From contig NZ_JANQVQ010000029.1 of the NCBI RefSeq assembly GCF_030730205.1, forward strand, positions 70,666 to 128,524: DNA of 57,859 bases. Direction: 5' to 3'. Source of the stretch: Paraglaciecola sp. (lineage in GTDB: Bacteria; Pseudomonadota; Gammaproteobacteria; Enterobacterales; Alteromonadaceae). Positions 17,440 to 25,787 of this stretch are shown piece by piece. A program made the translations under genes and the position numbers. How positions within the stretch are numbered: position 1 is the first letter of the stretch; every line of letters starts with the position of its first letter. The notes beneath the pieces were generated by a model. That model was not told the origin of the DNA. It was given only the letters and a program-made list of their open reading frames with translations, and searched no databases.

Positions 17440-17474
17440 TACATAACAAAGCTTCAGTTTAAAAAGGTAATGAT

Positions 17475-18224
17475 GTGAATCAACATGAATACGACAATGT
17501 AGGCGGCAATATTGAAAATAGCCTGCAAGGTCTAACCAAGCTCAATATGCCAGTGCTAGCCAAAGAAGCATGGAATTTGAGTCAAACGCGAAAAGGCAGT
17601 TTACTGCAAGGCTCTCTCCTTATTTTTGGTTTGGTTTTACTGTGCATTGCGGTGTTAGAACACCTTTTCGAGGTGCAAGATTGGGCTGTTGCCCCACCTA
17701 ATGCGCAACTTGCTTTACAAATTGTCGTTACTATCATTACCGCACCTTTAGTCGCGGCCATGTTTATGACAGGTATATCTCATAGTGTTGGTGAAAGACC
17801 GGCTTTTTCGGTGGTTCTCAAACGTATTATTAATTCAGCCTTAGTGATTTTTTTAGCCATGCTAGTCTTGGTTATTGTTTACTTAGGCTCAGCATTATTT
17901 ATTTTGCCCGGGATTTATCTTGGCTTTGCTACGGGCTTTTCCATGATGTTATATGTAGAGAAGCAGCTTTCACCTGGCCAAGCTATTTTGCAGTCTATTC
18001 GTATTTTTAATCGCTATTGGACTCAGTTAAGTTTGTTTTACGTGGGCGCTTTTGTGCTGTTTATCGTCGGTTTATTCACCTTTGGTATTGCTTATATCTG
18101 GATTATTCCATTTTATTTCAATATGAAGGGGGTCCTCTACCGTGAGTTATTCGGTATCAAAGTTAAAATACAAGATGCTAGCTTAACTAAAGAGAAATCG
18201 GTGGATTCTATTTTTCATGCCTAA
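17475..18224 (+). CDS. Multi-pass inner-membrane protein of unknown function
   Basis: 249 residues with a hydrophilic N-terminus of about 40 residues and then five or six hydrophobic segments. These include a proline/glycine-rich helix FILPGIYLGFATGFSMMLYVEKQLSP of the kind seen in glycerophosphoryl-diester phosphodiesterase membrane domains and YciC/UPF0259-type proteins. I cannot assign a function. GTG 17475 is the start (AAAGG 5-8 bases upstream); the nearby ATGATG is in another frame and stops at once. The last 8 bases overlap the bax-like gene, so the two are translationally coupled. Confidence 0.7.
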   Translation: MNQHEYDNVGGNIENSLQGLTKLNMPVLAKEAWNLSQTRKGSLLQGSLLIFGLVLLCIAVLEHLFEVQDWAVAPPNAQLALQIVVTIITAPLVAAMFMTGISHSVGERPAFSVVLKRIINSALVIFLAMLVLVIVYLGSALFILPGIYLGFATGFSMMLYVEKQLSPGQAILQSIRIFNRYWTQLSLFYVGAFVLFIVGLFTFGIAYIWIIPFYFNMKGVLYRELFGIKVKIQDASLTKEKSVDSIFHA

Positions 18225-19074
18225 CATCAAAAAACATAAGAAAAACAAGCCGCATAATAAGCTGGGTATGCGGTTTTTTTTATTAATTATTTTTATAGTG
18301 CTAGGTATTACTGCCATTTTGTTTAAAACACAAGTTGAACCAACTGATGTGTCGAATGACATCGTTAGCATGGAACACATGGAAGTCCCCCCCTTAGAAA
18401 ATAGCTATAAACCGGTACCCAATTTTTCTGAAATTGAAGATATTGTCGAAAAAAAGAAGCAATTTTTTGCTTACCTGTTACCGGAAATAAGACGGCAAAA
18501 CACTATCGTACTGCGTGAACGAGAAATTGTGATGTCACTGTCTAACCAGTTTGCTCAATCGCCTACTTTAAGTCCTCGTCATCGGCTTGTATTAGATAAA
18601 CTAGCGGCCAAATATCAATTAGAGGATGAGGAGTCAACGCCTGCTTTATTGCGAGAATTAGTGAAACGGGTCGATATTATTCCTCCCGCTTTAATTTTAG
18701 TGCAGGCGGCCAATGAATCTGCATGGGGCACTTCACGGTTTGCCCAAAATGGTTATAATTTTTTTGGCTTGTGGTGTTTTAGAAAAGGTTGTGGTTTTGT
18801 GCCTACTCTCAGAGACGATGATGAAGCCCACGAAGTGGCAAAGTTTCGCAGTTTGTCTCATGCGGTTATGACTTACATTCGTAATTTGAATCGACATTAT
18901 GCCTATGCTGAATTGCGTGATATTAGAGCAAATTTAAGAGTTAAAAATCGTCCCATTACCGCAGAGGCCCTAGCGAAAGGCCTGCACAGTTATTCAATTC
19001 GAGGTCAAGATTATATTGACGAGATTTTGAGTATGATCCGAGTTAACCGTAAATACATGAAGTTGTCAGTATGA
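18217..19074 (+). CDS. bax: Bax-like membrane-anchored glucosaminidase
   Basis: 285 residues. A basic N-terminus and one membrane helix (about 19-36) form a signal anchor. The C-terminal part (about 150-280) is a mannosyl-glycoprotein endo-beta-N-acetylglucosaminidase-like domain with catalytic Glu 167 in QAANESAWGTSRFAQNGYN and the FFGLWC motif, as in E. coli Bax and FlgJ-type peptidoglycan hydrolases. It should act in the periplasm on the glycan strands of the cell wall. It overlaps the genes on both sides (by 8 and 4 bases), so the three form one operon. No ribosome-binding site is obvious before the ATG, which fits coupled translation. Confidence 0.85.
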   Translation: MPNIKKHKKNKPHNKLGMRFFLLIIFIVLGITAILFKTQVEPTDVSNDIVSMEHMEVPPLENSYKPVPNFSEIEDIVEKKKQFFAYLLPEIRRQNTIVLREREIVMSLSNQFAQSPTLSPRHRLVLDKLAAKYQLEDEESTPALLRELVKRVDIIPPALILVQAANESAWGTSRFAQNGYNFFGLWCFRKGCGFVPTLRDDDEAHEVAKFRSLSHAVMTYIRNLNRHYAYAELRDIRANLRVKNRPITAEALAKGLHSYSIRGQDYIDEILSMIRVNRKYMKLSV

Positions 19075-19703
19075 AAAAATTAGTTTTAACCTTCGCTCTA
19101 TTAAGCCAAGCGTGTTTTGCTGAACATATAGAGGTGGAATATTCTCGCTTTTATAGCCATTTAAAAAAAATAGACAAAGAAGAATTGAACGCTTTGCAGT
19201 TCTCTTTTGGCTTTAAAAAAGTTCAAGAAGAGTGGTTATGTGATATCGATAACGCCATTATCGTTACGCAGAAACAAACTATTCCTTTAGTTATCAGTAA
19301 AGATAAAAGATTCACCTTACCCACTGAAAAGGCCTTAAAATTGGCTGATGCCTATATATCAGTTGATATAAAACAACCGGCAAACCAATGCGACATGTCA
19401 GTGCAATTAGAGACTAAAACAGAATATTTAAAAGTAGAATATTCGCAGGCAGAGTTAAAAATGTTATCTGATCAGTATGCGACTTTTTTTAGTGATATGG
19501 GCAGTTTTTTATCGTTTATGATGCCCGGTACTGAAGGATTACGATTTAGCTTTGAAGATACGCCCGGCATAGAAAACAATGTAAAGGGCTTAGCGCTTAA
19601 AAATAAAGAAATTGACCTGCACAATGACACAATTGAACATGCTACGGATGGTTTAAAACTAAATATTAAACCCATCAGAATCAATGCATTAATGTCAAAG
19701 TAG
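19071..19703 (+). CDS. DUF2987-type periplasmic protein
   Basis: 210 residues with a signal peptide (MKKLVLTFALLSQACFA, cleavage after CFA). The mature part begins EHIEVEYSRFYSHLKKIDKEEL and fits the DUF2987 family, found in Alteromonadales, Vibrio and Shewanella, whose function is unknown. Two cysteines (about C57 and C103) could form a disulfide. It overlaps the Bax-like gene by ATGA, which points to a shared envelope or cell-wall role. A strong hairpin follows 40 bases after the stop. Confidence 0.7.
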   Translation: MKKLVLTFALLSQACFAEHIEVEYSRFYSHLKKIDKEELNALQFSFGFKKVQEEWLCDIDNAIIVTQKQTIPLVISKDKRFTLPTEKALKLADAYISVDIKQPANQCDMSVQLETKTEYLKVEYSQAELKMLSDQYATFFSDMGSFLSFMMPGTEGLRFSFEDTPGIENNVKGLALKNKEIDLHNDTIEHATDGLKLNIKPIRINALMSK

Positions 19704-19743
19704 TTGGTTTTACCGCCAGTTTCTGATGTTTTAAAATGTGTAA

Positions 19744-19770
19744 CAGGCAAATAGTTGGTTTATTTGCCTG
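19744..19770. terminator. Bidirectional terminator between DUF2987 and patatin genes
   Basis: CAGGCAAATA (19744-19753) pairs perfectly with TATTTGCCTG (19761-19770) around a 7-base loop. The flanking sequence is T-rich on the plus side (CATTTTA), with A/T-rich runs on the other. It lies between two convergent genes. Confidence 0.75.
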
Positions 19771-19794
19771 CATTTTACGCCACAAGAGCGTTGA

Positions 19795-20817
19795 CTAATT
19801 ACTTAATCTAAGTTGATATTTAATTTGGTCAGCAATGCGTTTTACGCTGTTTCGACCTTCTTCGATTAGTTCTTCTGCTCGGTAAAATTCCATCATACCA
19901 AAGTCTCGCAATTGCGGTTCAATCAGAATGTCTGGAGGATCGCCGGCAAGTCGAGAACGGGTGACTCTGCCTTGCAGTATGTCTAAGGAGCCTGACATCG
20001 CATTCAAAATCGACGGGGTGGGCAATGCACTTGAAGTCGGATTGCTTTGATCACTGGGCACCTCAGCGTTGGCTTGTTCAAGAATGTCAATTTCACCTTC
20101 GACCTTGAGATCTTGTTGTTGTTCTTCACCTAAATATTCACTTCCTTCTGCATCTGGTTTACTGCCTTTTTTAAACCAATTTTGAATTTGTGCCTGACTG
20201 CGTTTAAAAAAATCAGAGGTTTTTTGTTGATTTTTTTCATGTTCATGCTGGTTTTGCAATAAGGATTGTGGCCGAAAATCTGCGCTTAGATTGATGGCAA
20301 ACACGATGTCTGCGCCCAGTAAACGACATAAATTGACGGGTACGGGATTCACCACACCACCATCTACCAGCCAGCGATTGTCGATGCAAACCGGTGGAAA
20401 CAAACCAGGAATGGCGCATGATGCTCTTACCGCTTGAATAACAGACCCTTGAGTGAAGTCGACTTCGCGACCGCTATACAAATCAGTCGCTACAGCCGCA
20501 AAGGGTTTGTGTAGTTTATCAAAGGTGTCAAAGGCAAAATTATCTTCTAAGGCTTTAAAAACCTTTAAGCCACTTACCAGTCCACCTCGATAAAACCCCA
20601 CCCCCATCAACGCGAATACTTGCCACTCAGTCAAACTTTTTACCCATTCGGCTAAGGGCGCTAATTTTCCTGAGGCGTAAGCTGCACCTACGTAAGAGCC
20701 AATTGAGCAGCCCGTTACGATATCTATTTCAATACCTAGCTCTTCTAAAGCTTGAATAACACCAATGTGAGCCCAACCACGAGAGGCACCGCTACCTAGC
20801 GCTAACCCAATTTTCAT
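19795..20817 (-). CDS. rssA: Patatin-like phospholipase, RssA family
   Basis: 340 residues. The patatin fold has an oxyanion loop GSGASRGWAHIG at 8-19, nucleophile S38 in GCSIG, and the Asp of the dyad D152 in VDGG. This is the NTE/RssA group of cytoplasmic serine lipases and esterases; the natural lipid substrate is not known. A hydrophilic insert of about 85 residues (roughly 195-275, rich in Q, E and K) separates the catalytic core from a conserved C-terminal helix and makes the protein longer than E. coli RssA (301). I moved the start to ATG 20817, which has AAGGAG 7 bases upstream, rather than GTG or other codons further out. It follows ttcA on the same strand. Confidence 0.85.
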   Translation of the reverse strand: MKIGLALGSGASRGWAHIGVIQALEELGIEIDIVTGCSIGSYVGAAYASGKLAPLAEWVKSLTEWQVFALMGVGFYRGGLVSGLKVFKALEDNFAFDTFDKLHKPFAAVATDLYSGREVDFTQGSVIQAVRASCAIPGLFPPVCIDNRWLVDGGVVNPVPVNLCRLLGADIVFAINLSADFRPQSLLQNQHEHEKNQQKTSDFFKRSQAQIQNWFKKGSKPDAEGSEYLGEEQQQDLKVEGEIDILEQANAEVPSDQSNPTSSALPTPSILNAMSGSLDILQGRVTRSRLAGDPPDILIEPQLRDFGMMEFYRAEELIEEGRNSVKRIADQIKYQLRLSN

Positions 20818-20841
20818 GCCTTTTCTCCTTGATTCCCACAC

Positions 20842-21753
20842 TTACAAATTTATAATTTTTACGCTCGATTCTTCCTGCTCGTCTACCAATAGCCTCGGGT
20901 TAAAAGTAGGAGGGTCAAAAGCAAGATCGCCGTTTTCATAGGGCGTGGCTTGTGTCGTCAGTTCAGCAAAGTTAAACAGCTTAGTATCGGCTAAATGGGA
21001 GGGCGTTACATTCTGCAAAGCTTTAAACATGGATTCTATGCGACCTGGAAAGCGTTTATCCCAATCATTTAACATGCCTTTGATTGCCACTCGTTGCAAG
21101 TTGTCTTGTGAACCACACAAATTACATGGAATGATAGGAAACTCCAGAATACTCGAATAGCGCGCAATGTCTTTTTCGGCGCAATAGGCTAAAGGGCGGA
21201 TGACCATTTGTTTACCATCATCACTGACAAGTTTGGGCGGCATGGCTTTTAACTGTCCACCATGAAACATATTTAAGAATAACGTTTCTAATATATCGTC
21301 ACGGTGATGACCCAATGCAATTTTAGTGGCACCTAATTCTGTCGCAGTACGATACAAGATCCCTCGCCGTAAACGAGAGCATAAAGAACAGGTGGTTTTT
21401 CCCTCAGGTATTTTGTCTAGTACGATAGAGTAGGTGTCTTCTTCGACTATTTTATAGTCGACGCCCAGTTCAGATAAGTAACGGGGTAAGACGTGCTCTG
21501 GAAACCCCGGTTGTTTTTGATCTAAATTAACCGCGACGATAGTAAATTTAATAGGCGCGACGCGTTGCATGTATAGCAATACATCAAGCATGGTATAGCT
21601 GTCTTTGCCCCCTGACAAACACACCATAACCTTGTCACCATCTTCAATCATATTGAAATCGGCAATGGCTTGGCCGGTAAATCGGCGTATTCTTTTTTGA
21701 AGTTTGTTAAAACTGTATTTCTTTTTGGAATCTAATGCTGAAATCTGGCTCAT
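20842..21753 (-). CDS. ttcA: tRNA 2-thiocytidine(32) synthetase TtcA
   Basis: 303 residues, aligned by eye over its full length with E. coli TtcA (311). The PP-loop SGGKDS is at 47-52. The CxxC pair C122/C125 (CSLC) and the second pair C210/C213 (CNLC) hold the [4Fe-4S] cluster. The enzyme activates C32 of certain tRNAs with ATP and replaces the oxygen with sulfur. I placed the start at ATG 21753 ([21 protein letters not shown]), where family similarity begins. An open frame extends 125 codons further upstream, but it is unlike the family and crosses into the promoter of the ABC gene. TtcA near uspE is a conserved arrangement in related bacteria. Confidence 0.95.
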   Translation of the reverse strand: MSQISALDSKKKYSFNKLQKRIRRFTGQAIADFNMIEDGDKVMVCLSGGKDSYTMLDVLLYMQRVAPIKFTIVAVNLDQKQPGFPEHVLPRYLSELGVDYKIVEEDTYSIVLDKIPEGKTTCSLCSRLRRGILYRTATELGATKIALGHHRDDILETLFLNMFHGGQLKAMPPKLVSDDGKQMVIRPLAYCAEKDIARYSSILEFPIIPCNLCGSQDNLQRVAIKGMLNDWDKRFPGRIESMFKALQNVTPSHLADTKLFNFAELTTQATPYENGDLAFDPPTFNPRLLVDEQEESSVKIINL

Positions 21754-21910
21754 TGGTTCGTCTTTAAATGCTGTTATTGCTTGAAACGCTAAACTCGATG
21801 GGCAATTATAACGGAAAATACAGCAATAAAAATCAGTGATTTTGTGCCTTGACAATCGAGGGGCTAAAATTATTCGATTTAAGGCATTAAAAAAGTTGCA
21901 ATTGGACTCT

Positions 21911-22570
21911 ATGGAATTAGCGATAAACATCAAAGACTTAAATTTTAGTTGGCAAAAACAGAGTATGTTTAAGTTACATATTAGTCGTTGGCAGGTAGAA
22001 AAAGCACAGCACTTATTTTTGTATGGTAAATCAGGTAGTGGCAAGTCTACCTTATTGAATCTTTTAAGTGGTGTGGTGAGCGGATATTCTGGTTCGATTG
22101 AAATCTTAGGGCAAGACCTAAACAGCATATCGGCAGCTAAAAGAGACCAATTTAGAGCGAATAACGTGGGTATGATATTTCAGCAGTTTAATTTATTACC
22201 CTATTTAAGCGGCTTGCAAAATATTCAGTTAGGACAGTATTTTTCTTCAAGCAACTCAGACAGTAAACAACAATTACTTGAACAATTGACCGATAAACTT
22301 CAGTTAAGTGGATCATTGCTCGCGCAAGCGGCCAGTGAAATGAGTGTAGGACAGCAGCAACGAGTGGCGGTTGTTAGGGCCTTGATCAATCAACCTCAAC
22401 TTATTATTGCAGACGAGCCAACCTCAGCATTAGACAGCGAATTACGTGATCACTTTATTCAACTATTGCTTGAATGTGCGCAACAAAGTACGGTCATTTT
22501 TGTCAGTCATGATAAGAGCCTCGCCAATCATTTTTCTCAGCAAGTGAATTTTGCTGACCTTCTAGCTTAA
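21911..22570 (+). CDS. ABC transporter ATPase (MacB/LolD type)
   Basis: 219 residues with Walker [10 protein letters not shown] at 39-47, the Q-loop [10 protein letters not shown], the signature MSVGQQQR, Walker B LIIADEP and the switch His in VSHD. It is closest in type to the small ATPases that pair with FtsX-like mechanotransmission permeases (LolD/MacB/FtsE) and not to import systems. The start at ATG 21911 is preferred over a longer frame from 21836 because the ABC fold begins there. It is followed 16 bases later by its permease. The pair lies between ttcA and uspE on the opposite strand, interrupting an arrangement that is usually continuous. See the permease entry for a possible zinc connection. 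Confidence 0.85.
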   Translation: MELAINIKDLNFSWQKQSMFKLHISRWQVEKAQHLFLYGKSGSGKSTLLNLLSGVVSGYSGSIEILGQDLNSISAAKRDQFRANNVGMIFQQFNLLPYLSGLQNIQLGQYFSSSNSDSKQQLLEQLTDKLQLSGSLLAQAASEMSVGQQQRVAVVRALINQPQLIIADEPTSALDSELRDHFIQLLLECAQQSTVIFVSHDKSLANHFSQQVNFADLLA

Positions 22571-22586
22571 TAGGGCGACCATATTT

Positions 22587-23849
22587 ATGTTGTTTAACCT
22601 TAGTATAGCGAGTTTATTTTCACGTAAGCCTATGGTTTTTTTGACTTGTTTTTCTATTGCAATCAGCATGTTAGTGTTAGCCAGTGTTGCGCATATCGAA
22701 ACGCAGGTGCGACAAAACTTCGAGCGGTCAGTATCCGGTGTAGACTTAATTGTTGGCAGCCGAACCAGTCAATTAAACTTATTGTTATTTTCAATCTTTC
22801 GCTTGGGGAATCCCAGCAATAATATGGCATGGCAAAGTTTTGCTGAGTTAGCCTCTAATAAACAAGTTTCGTGGGCAGTGCCTATTGTGCTGGGTGATTC
22901 GCACCAAGGCTATGCTGTGGTTGGTACCACCCTAGATTATTTCGAGCACGTCAAATTTGCTCAACAAGATAAATTAAGCTTACAAGAGGGTAAGCTGTTT
23001 ATGCACAATAAGCAGCTGGTATTAGGTGCGACTGTGGCTCGAGATTTAGGCTATCAACTTCAAGATGAGATAGTGCTGTCACATGGCGCGGGCAAAGTCA
23101 GTTTTAGCCAGCATAAAAATCATCCCTTTACTATCGTCGGGATATTAAATGCCACAGGCACACCTATGGATCGCGCTATTTACATGCCAATTGAAGCAGT
23201 GGATAGTTTGCATAGTAGTGGCAGCAGTAAGCAAGATTCTCACGCACATGGGCACGAATATGATGGCGTTCAAGAACATCATAACCATGCTGAGCATCCA
23301 CAGGCAATTAGTGCTGCATTAGTAGGTGTAAACAGTAAAATCGCTTTGCTTAGTCTACAAAGGATTGTCAGCCAGAACAAAACAGAGCCTCTAACCGCGA
23401 TTTTACCAAATGTGGCTTTACATGAACTTTGGCAAATGATGTCTGTGGTTGAATTGAGTTTAAAGGTAATCGCAGTTTTGGTTTTGTTTGCTTCTTTAAT
23501 CGGAATGACAACCATGTTGTTGGCCTCAATGCGTGAGCGCCAGCGTGAATTGTCGGTTCTTAGAGCGCTTGGCGCGAGGCCTTGGGTGTTAATATGGTTG
23601 GTAGAAGTCGAAGCATTATTGATTACCTTATTAGGGTGCATTTTAGGTTATGTCTTTCTGAGTTTAGGTTTAACGTGTCTGCAGCCTGTCTTGCTTCATC
23701 ACTATGCTTTTAACATTGCTCGTTTTCCTGAACCTCTAACCTTTCTTGGCTTTACCGGCCTTGCCCTGGGTTTAGCAGGTATGTTGGCCTTAATACCTGC
23801 ATTGCTCAGCTATAAAAAGAGTTTGTCAGGCGGCCTGCGGTTTCCATAA
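22587..23849 (+). CDS. FtsX-family ABC permease with a His-rich periplasmic loop
   Basis: 420 residues: one N-terminal membrane helix (about 14-35), a periplasmic MacB-PCD-like domain (about 40-280), then three membrane helices in the FtsX domain with ASMRERQRELSVLRALGARPWVL. Within the periplasmic domain, residues 209-237 hold eight histidines (HSSGSSKQDSHAHGHEYDG then EHHNHAEH), a likely metal-binding loop. Permease/ATPase pairs of this type occur with the zinc-regulated ZrgABCDE system of Vibrio; the neighbours ZrgA, D and E are not seen here. Function is therefore open: zinc- or nickel-related transport, or lipoprotein or envelope work with metal sensing. Converges on uspE with only 27 bases between. 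Confidence 0.78.
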   Translation: MLFNLSIASLFSRKPMVFLTCFSIAISMLVLASVAHIETQVRQNFERSVSGVDLIVGSRTSQLNLLLFSIFRLGNPSNNMAWQSFAELASNKQVSWAVPIVLGDSHQGYAVVGTTLDYFEHVKFAQQDKLSLQEGKLFMHNKQLVLGATVARDLGYQLQDEIVLSHGAGKVSFSQHKNHPFTIVGILNATGTPMDRAIYMPIEAVDSLHSSGSSKQDSHAHGHEYDGVQEHHNHAEHPQAISAALVGVNSKIALLSLQRIVSQNKTEPLTAILPNVALHELWQMMSVVELSLKVIAVLVLFASLIGMTTMLLASMRERQRELSVLRALGARPWVLIWLVEVEALLITLLGCILGYVFLSLGLTCLQPVLLHHYAFNIARFPEPLTFLGFTGLALGLAGMLALIPALLSYKKSLSGGLRFP

Positions 23850-23876
23850 TGGTACAGGGTGTTTTCTTTGTTTGAA

Positions 23877-24806
23877 TCAAATCCGAATAGGGGAAACAAA
23901 CCCTTCAGGTTTAATCGCCAATACGTCACAGTTTAATTTATCAATAACATGTTCTGCGGTGTTGCCTATCAATGCTGCAGATATACCTTGCCTACCTACC
24001 GTGCCAAGCACCACAAGCTCTGCGTCAAGTTGTTCTGCGCAATGAGGAATAACGTATTCAGGTAGGCCCTCATCAATATGGCACTGTGCTGGCGAAATAT
24101 GATGTTGCTGCGCATGATTTTGCATGGCGTCAATATGATGTTGACGGATGGTCTGATTATATTGGGTAGGATCAAATTCAGGTATTTCAATGACGATGTT
24201 GGTAGGTGTACCCGGATAGGCGTTGACCAGATGCAGTTCAGAACCTAATAATTTAGTGAAGTGTAAGGCGTGTTTGGTGATTTGTTGGTTGAGGGATTGG
24301 TGCTCTTCAATATCTGATCCTAAATTTAACGCTGCAATAATTTTGCCGCCCATAGGCCAATCATGCTCTTTAACCAAAAGCACGGGTACAGGCGCTTTGC
24401 GCATAATATGCCAATCTGTTGGCGTAAAGATGACTGACTCTAGTAAGCTATGTTGTTGAGTGCCTTTTACGATCAGGTCATACCCTTTTTCAATCACTTC
24501 GTAGATAATGCTTTCGTATGGCCGATTGTGCCATACGACTTTTATATCAATTTTATGATCAGTCTCGCTAAACGCTTCTTTAATGACATTCGTCAACCAT
24601 TCTGTTCTATCGTCAACCACGGCCTGACGCATGTTCTCTCTTTCATCCATGGATAACATGGTGGTCATTTCATAGGAAAAATCGTAAATGCTAAGAAATG
24701 CAGTAACACTGGCGCCCGTTTTTTCCGATATTTCAAGGGCTCTAGATAAGGATTTCTGCTGTTCTGTATTGCTATCAATAACCGCTAGAATCTTTTTAAA
24801 GTTCAT
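23877..24806 (-). CDS. uspE: Universal stress protein E (tandem Usp domains)
   Basis: 309 residues with two Usp domains (about 1-150 and 160-305). The second ends with the ATP-binding pattern GTVGRQGISAALIGNTAEHVID; the first has KGTQQHSLLESVIFTPTDWHIMRKAPVPVLLV, a degenerate form as in E. coli UspE. UspE contributes to stress resistance, motility and cell interaction in E. coli; the biochemical activity is unclear. The start is ATG 24806, with GAGGT 7 bases upstream; the ATG at 24812 is too close to it. In E. coli and Shewanella, uspE lies beside fnr. Here no fnr gene is present on either side. Confidence 0.9.
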   Translation of the reverse strand: MNFKKILAVIDSNTEQQKSLSRALEISEKTGASVTAFLSIYDFSYEMTTMLSMDERENMRQAVVDDRTEWLTNVIKEAFSETDHKIDIKVVWHNRPYESIIYEVIEKGYDLIVKGTQQHSLLESVIFTPTDWHIMRKAPVPVLLVKEHDWPMGGKIIAALNLGSDIEEHQSLNQQITKHALHFTKLLGSELHLVNAYPGTPTNIVIEIPEFDPTQYNQTIRQHHIDAMQNHAQQHHISPAQCHIDEGLPEYVIPHCAEQLDAELVVLGTVGRQGISAALIGNTAEHVIDKLNCDVLAIKPEGFVSPIRI

Positions 24807-24900
24807 ACCCATTACCTCAAATAATTAACCAATAAAGTGTTTAATCATGAGCTAAGTGTATGAAGCTATCGCACTTTTCGCCAATAACTAAGTGAAAGAT

Positions 24901-25575
24901 TTAATGATTAGCAAGTAGCTGCACAGCCTTTAAAACAGTAAATAAACCATATAACAACAAGCTTACCGCTATTACTTGTTTAAACAAAGGGTGGGTAACA
25001 ATGTGCTGAAGTGTTTTAAAGCCAAGGGCCATGAGTACCATGACCGGCAAGGTACCTAAACCAAAGGCAAACATAATTTTAGCCCCGGCAATAGCCTCCC
25101 CACTGGCAAGCGCCCAAGTTAATGTTGAGTACACTAAGCCGCATGGCAACCAACCCCAAAGCATACCATAGGGTAGGGCGCTGATGGGTGAACGAAATGG
25201 GATAAAACGCTTAGACAGAGGGCTGATGTATTTCCATAAGTGCTTTCCGCCTTTTTCTACAAATAGTAAACCATGCCACCAACCACCGATATAACACGCA
25301 AGTACCATTAAAAAAACACCGCTAATAAACTGCAGTACTGACACACCCGCTAGGCTATGATGACTCACGAATTGGCCAAGTAAGCCCACTAGGGCTCCAG
25401 CAATACTATAACTAAGGATGCGACCCATATTATAAGCTAAGATGTAGGGATAATTAGCGTGGTTATTGGGGATCGCGAAACTTAGTGCGCCGACAATTCC
25501 TCCGCACATTCCCACGCAGTGCACACTACCGGCTATCCCAATCAAAAAAGCGGATAAAAAACTCAGATCAGTCAT
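24901..25575 (-). CDS. DsbD_2 / TauE-SafE-like membrane protein of the cbb3 assembly cluster
   Basis: 224 residues with six hydrophobic segments. It begins LSAFLIGIAGSVHCVGMCGGIVGALSF and contains WGWLPCGLVYSTLTWALASG. The MCGG and LPCG cysteine motifs are typical of the DsbD_2/CcdA-like branch (often labelled sulfite exporter). Members next to ccoS are conserved in many proteobacteria and are thought to help metal or thiol delivery during cbb3 oxidase maturation, but the exact role is not established. It overlaps ccoS by 8 bases, so the two are coupled. In Shewanella the next gene is fnr; here it is uspE. Confidence 0.85.
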   Translation of the reverse strand: MTDLSFLSAFLIGIAGSVHCVGMCGGIVGALSFAIPNNHANYPYILAYNMGRILSYSIAGALVGLLGQFVSHHSLAGVSVLQFISGVFLMVLACYIGGWWHGLLFVEKGGKHLWKYISPLSKRFIPFRSPISALPYGMLWGWLPCGLVYSTLTWALASGEAIAGAKIMFAFGLGTLPVMVLMALGFKTLQHIVTHPLFKQVIAVSLLLYGLFTVLKAVQLLANH

Positions 25576-25774
25576 GTTGTTTAGGATCAGTCTTGGTCTG
25601 CTCGTTTTGTTGAAGTTTGGGTTCTACTTTCTTAACGTCATCGTCAAATAAAATACTGTGGCCATGGCGCTCTAAATCATCAAACTGATTAGATTTTACC
25701 GCCCAAAAAAAGATAGCAATAGCAAGACACACTAATACGATTGCTAAGGGGATCAATACGTAGATAACACTCAT
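25568..25774 (-). CDS. ccoS: cbb3 oxidase assembly protein CcoS
   Basis: 68 residues with one N-terminal membrane helix (YVLIPLAIVLVCLAIAIFFWA) followed by the CcoS signature W-x-V-K-S-x-Q-F-D-D-L-E, then an acidic/charged tail. CcoS is needed for cofactor insertion, mainly heme and copper B, into CcoN. Length and motif match the family exactly. It follows ccoI by 13 bases and overlaps the DsbD_2 gene. Confidence 0.9.
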   Translation of the reverse strand: MSVIYVLIPLAIVLVCLAIAIFFWAVKSNQFDDLERHGHSILFDDDVKKVEPKLQQNEQTKTDPKQHD

Positions 25775-25787
25775 AATATTTGACTTA

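Noticed and set aside
21754-22128. Long N-terminal extension of TtcA (125 codons)
   Set aside because: Family similarity starts exactly at ATG 21753. The extension is Cys/Phe-rich, unlike any TtcA, and overlaps the promoter and start of the divergent ABC gene.
23218-23300. Frameshift or insertion in the FtsX permease at the His-rich stretch
   Set aside because: The frame is continuous and membrane segments on both sides are in order; the His-rich segment is a genuine loop insert and not an error.
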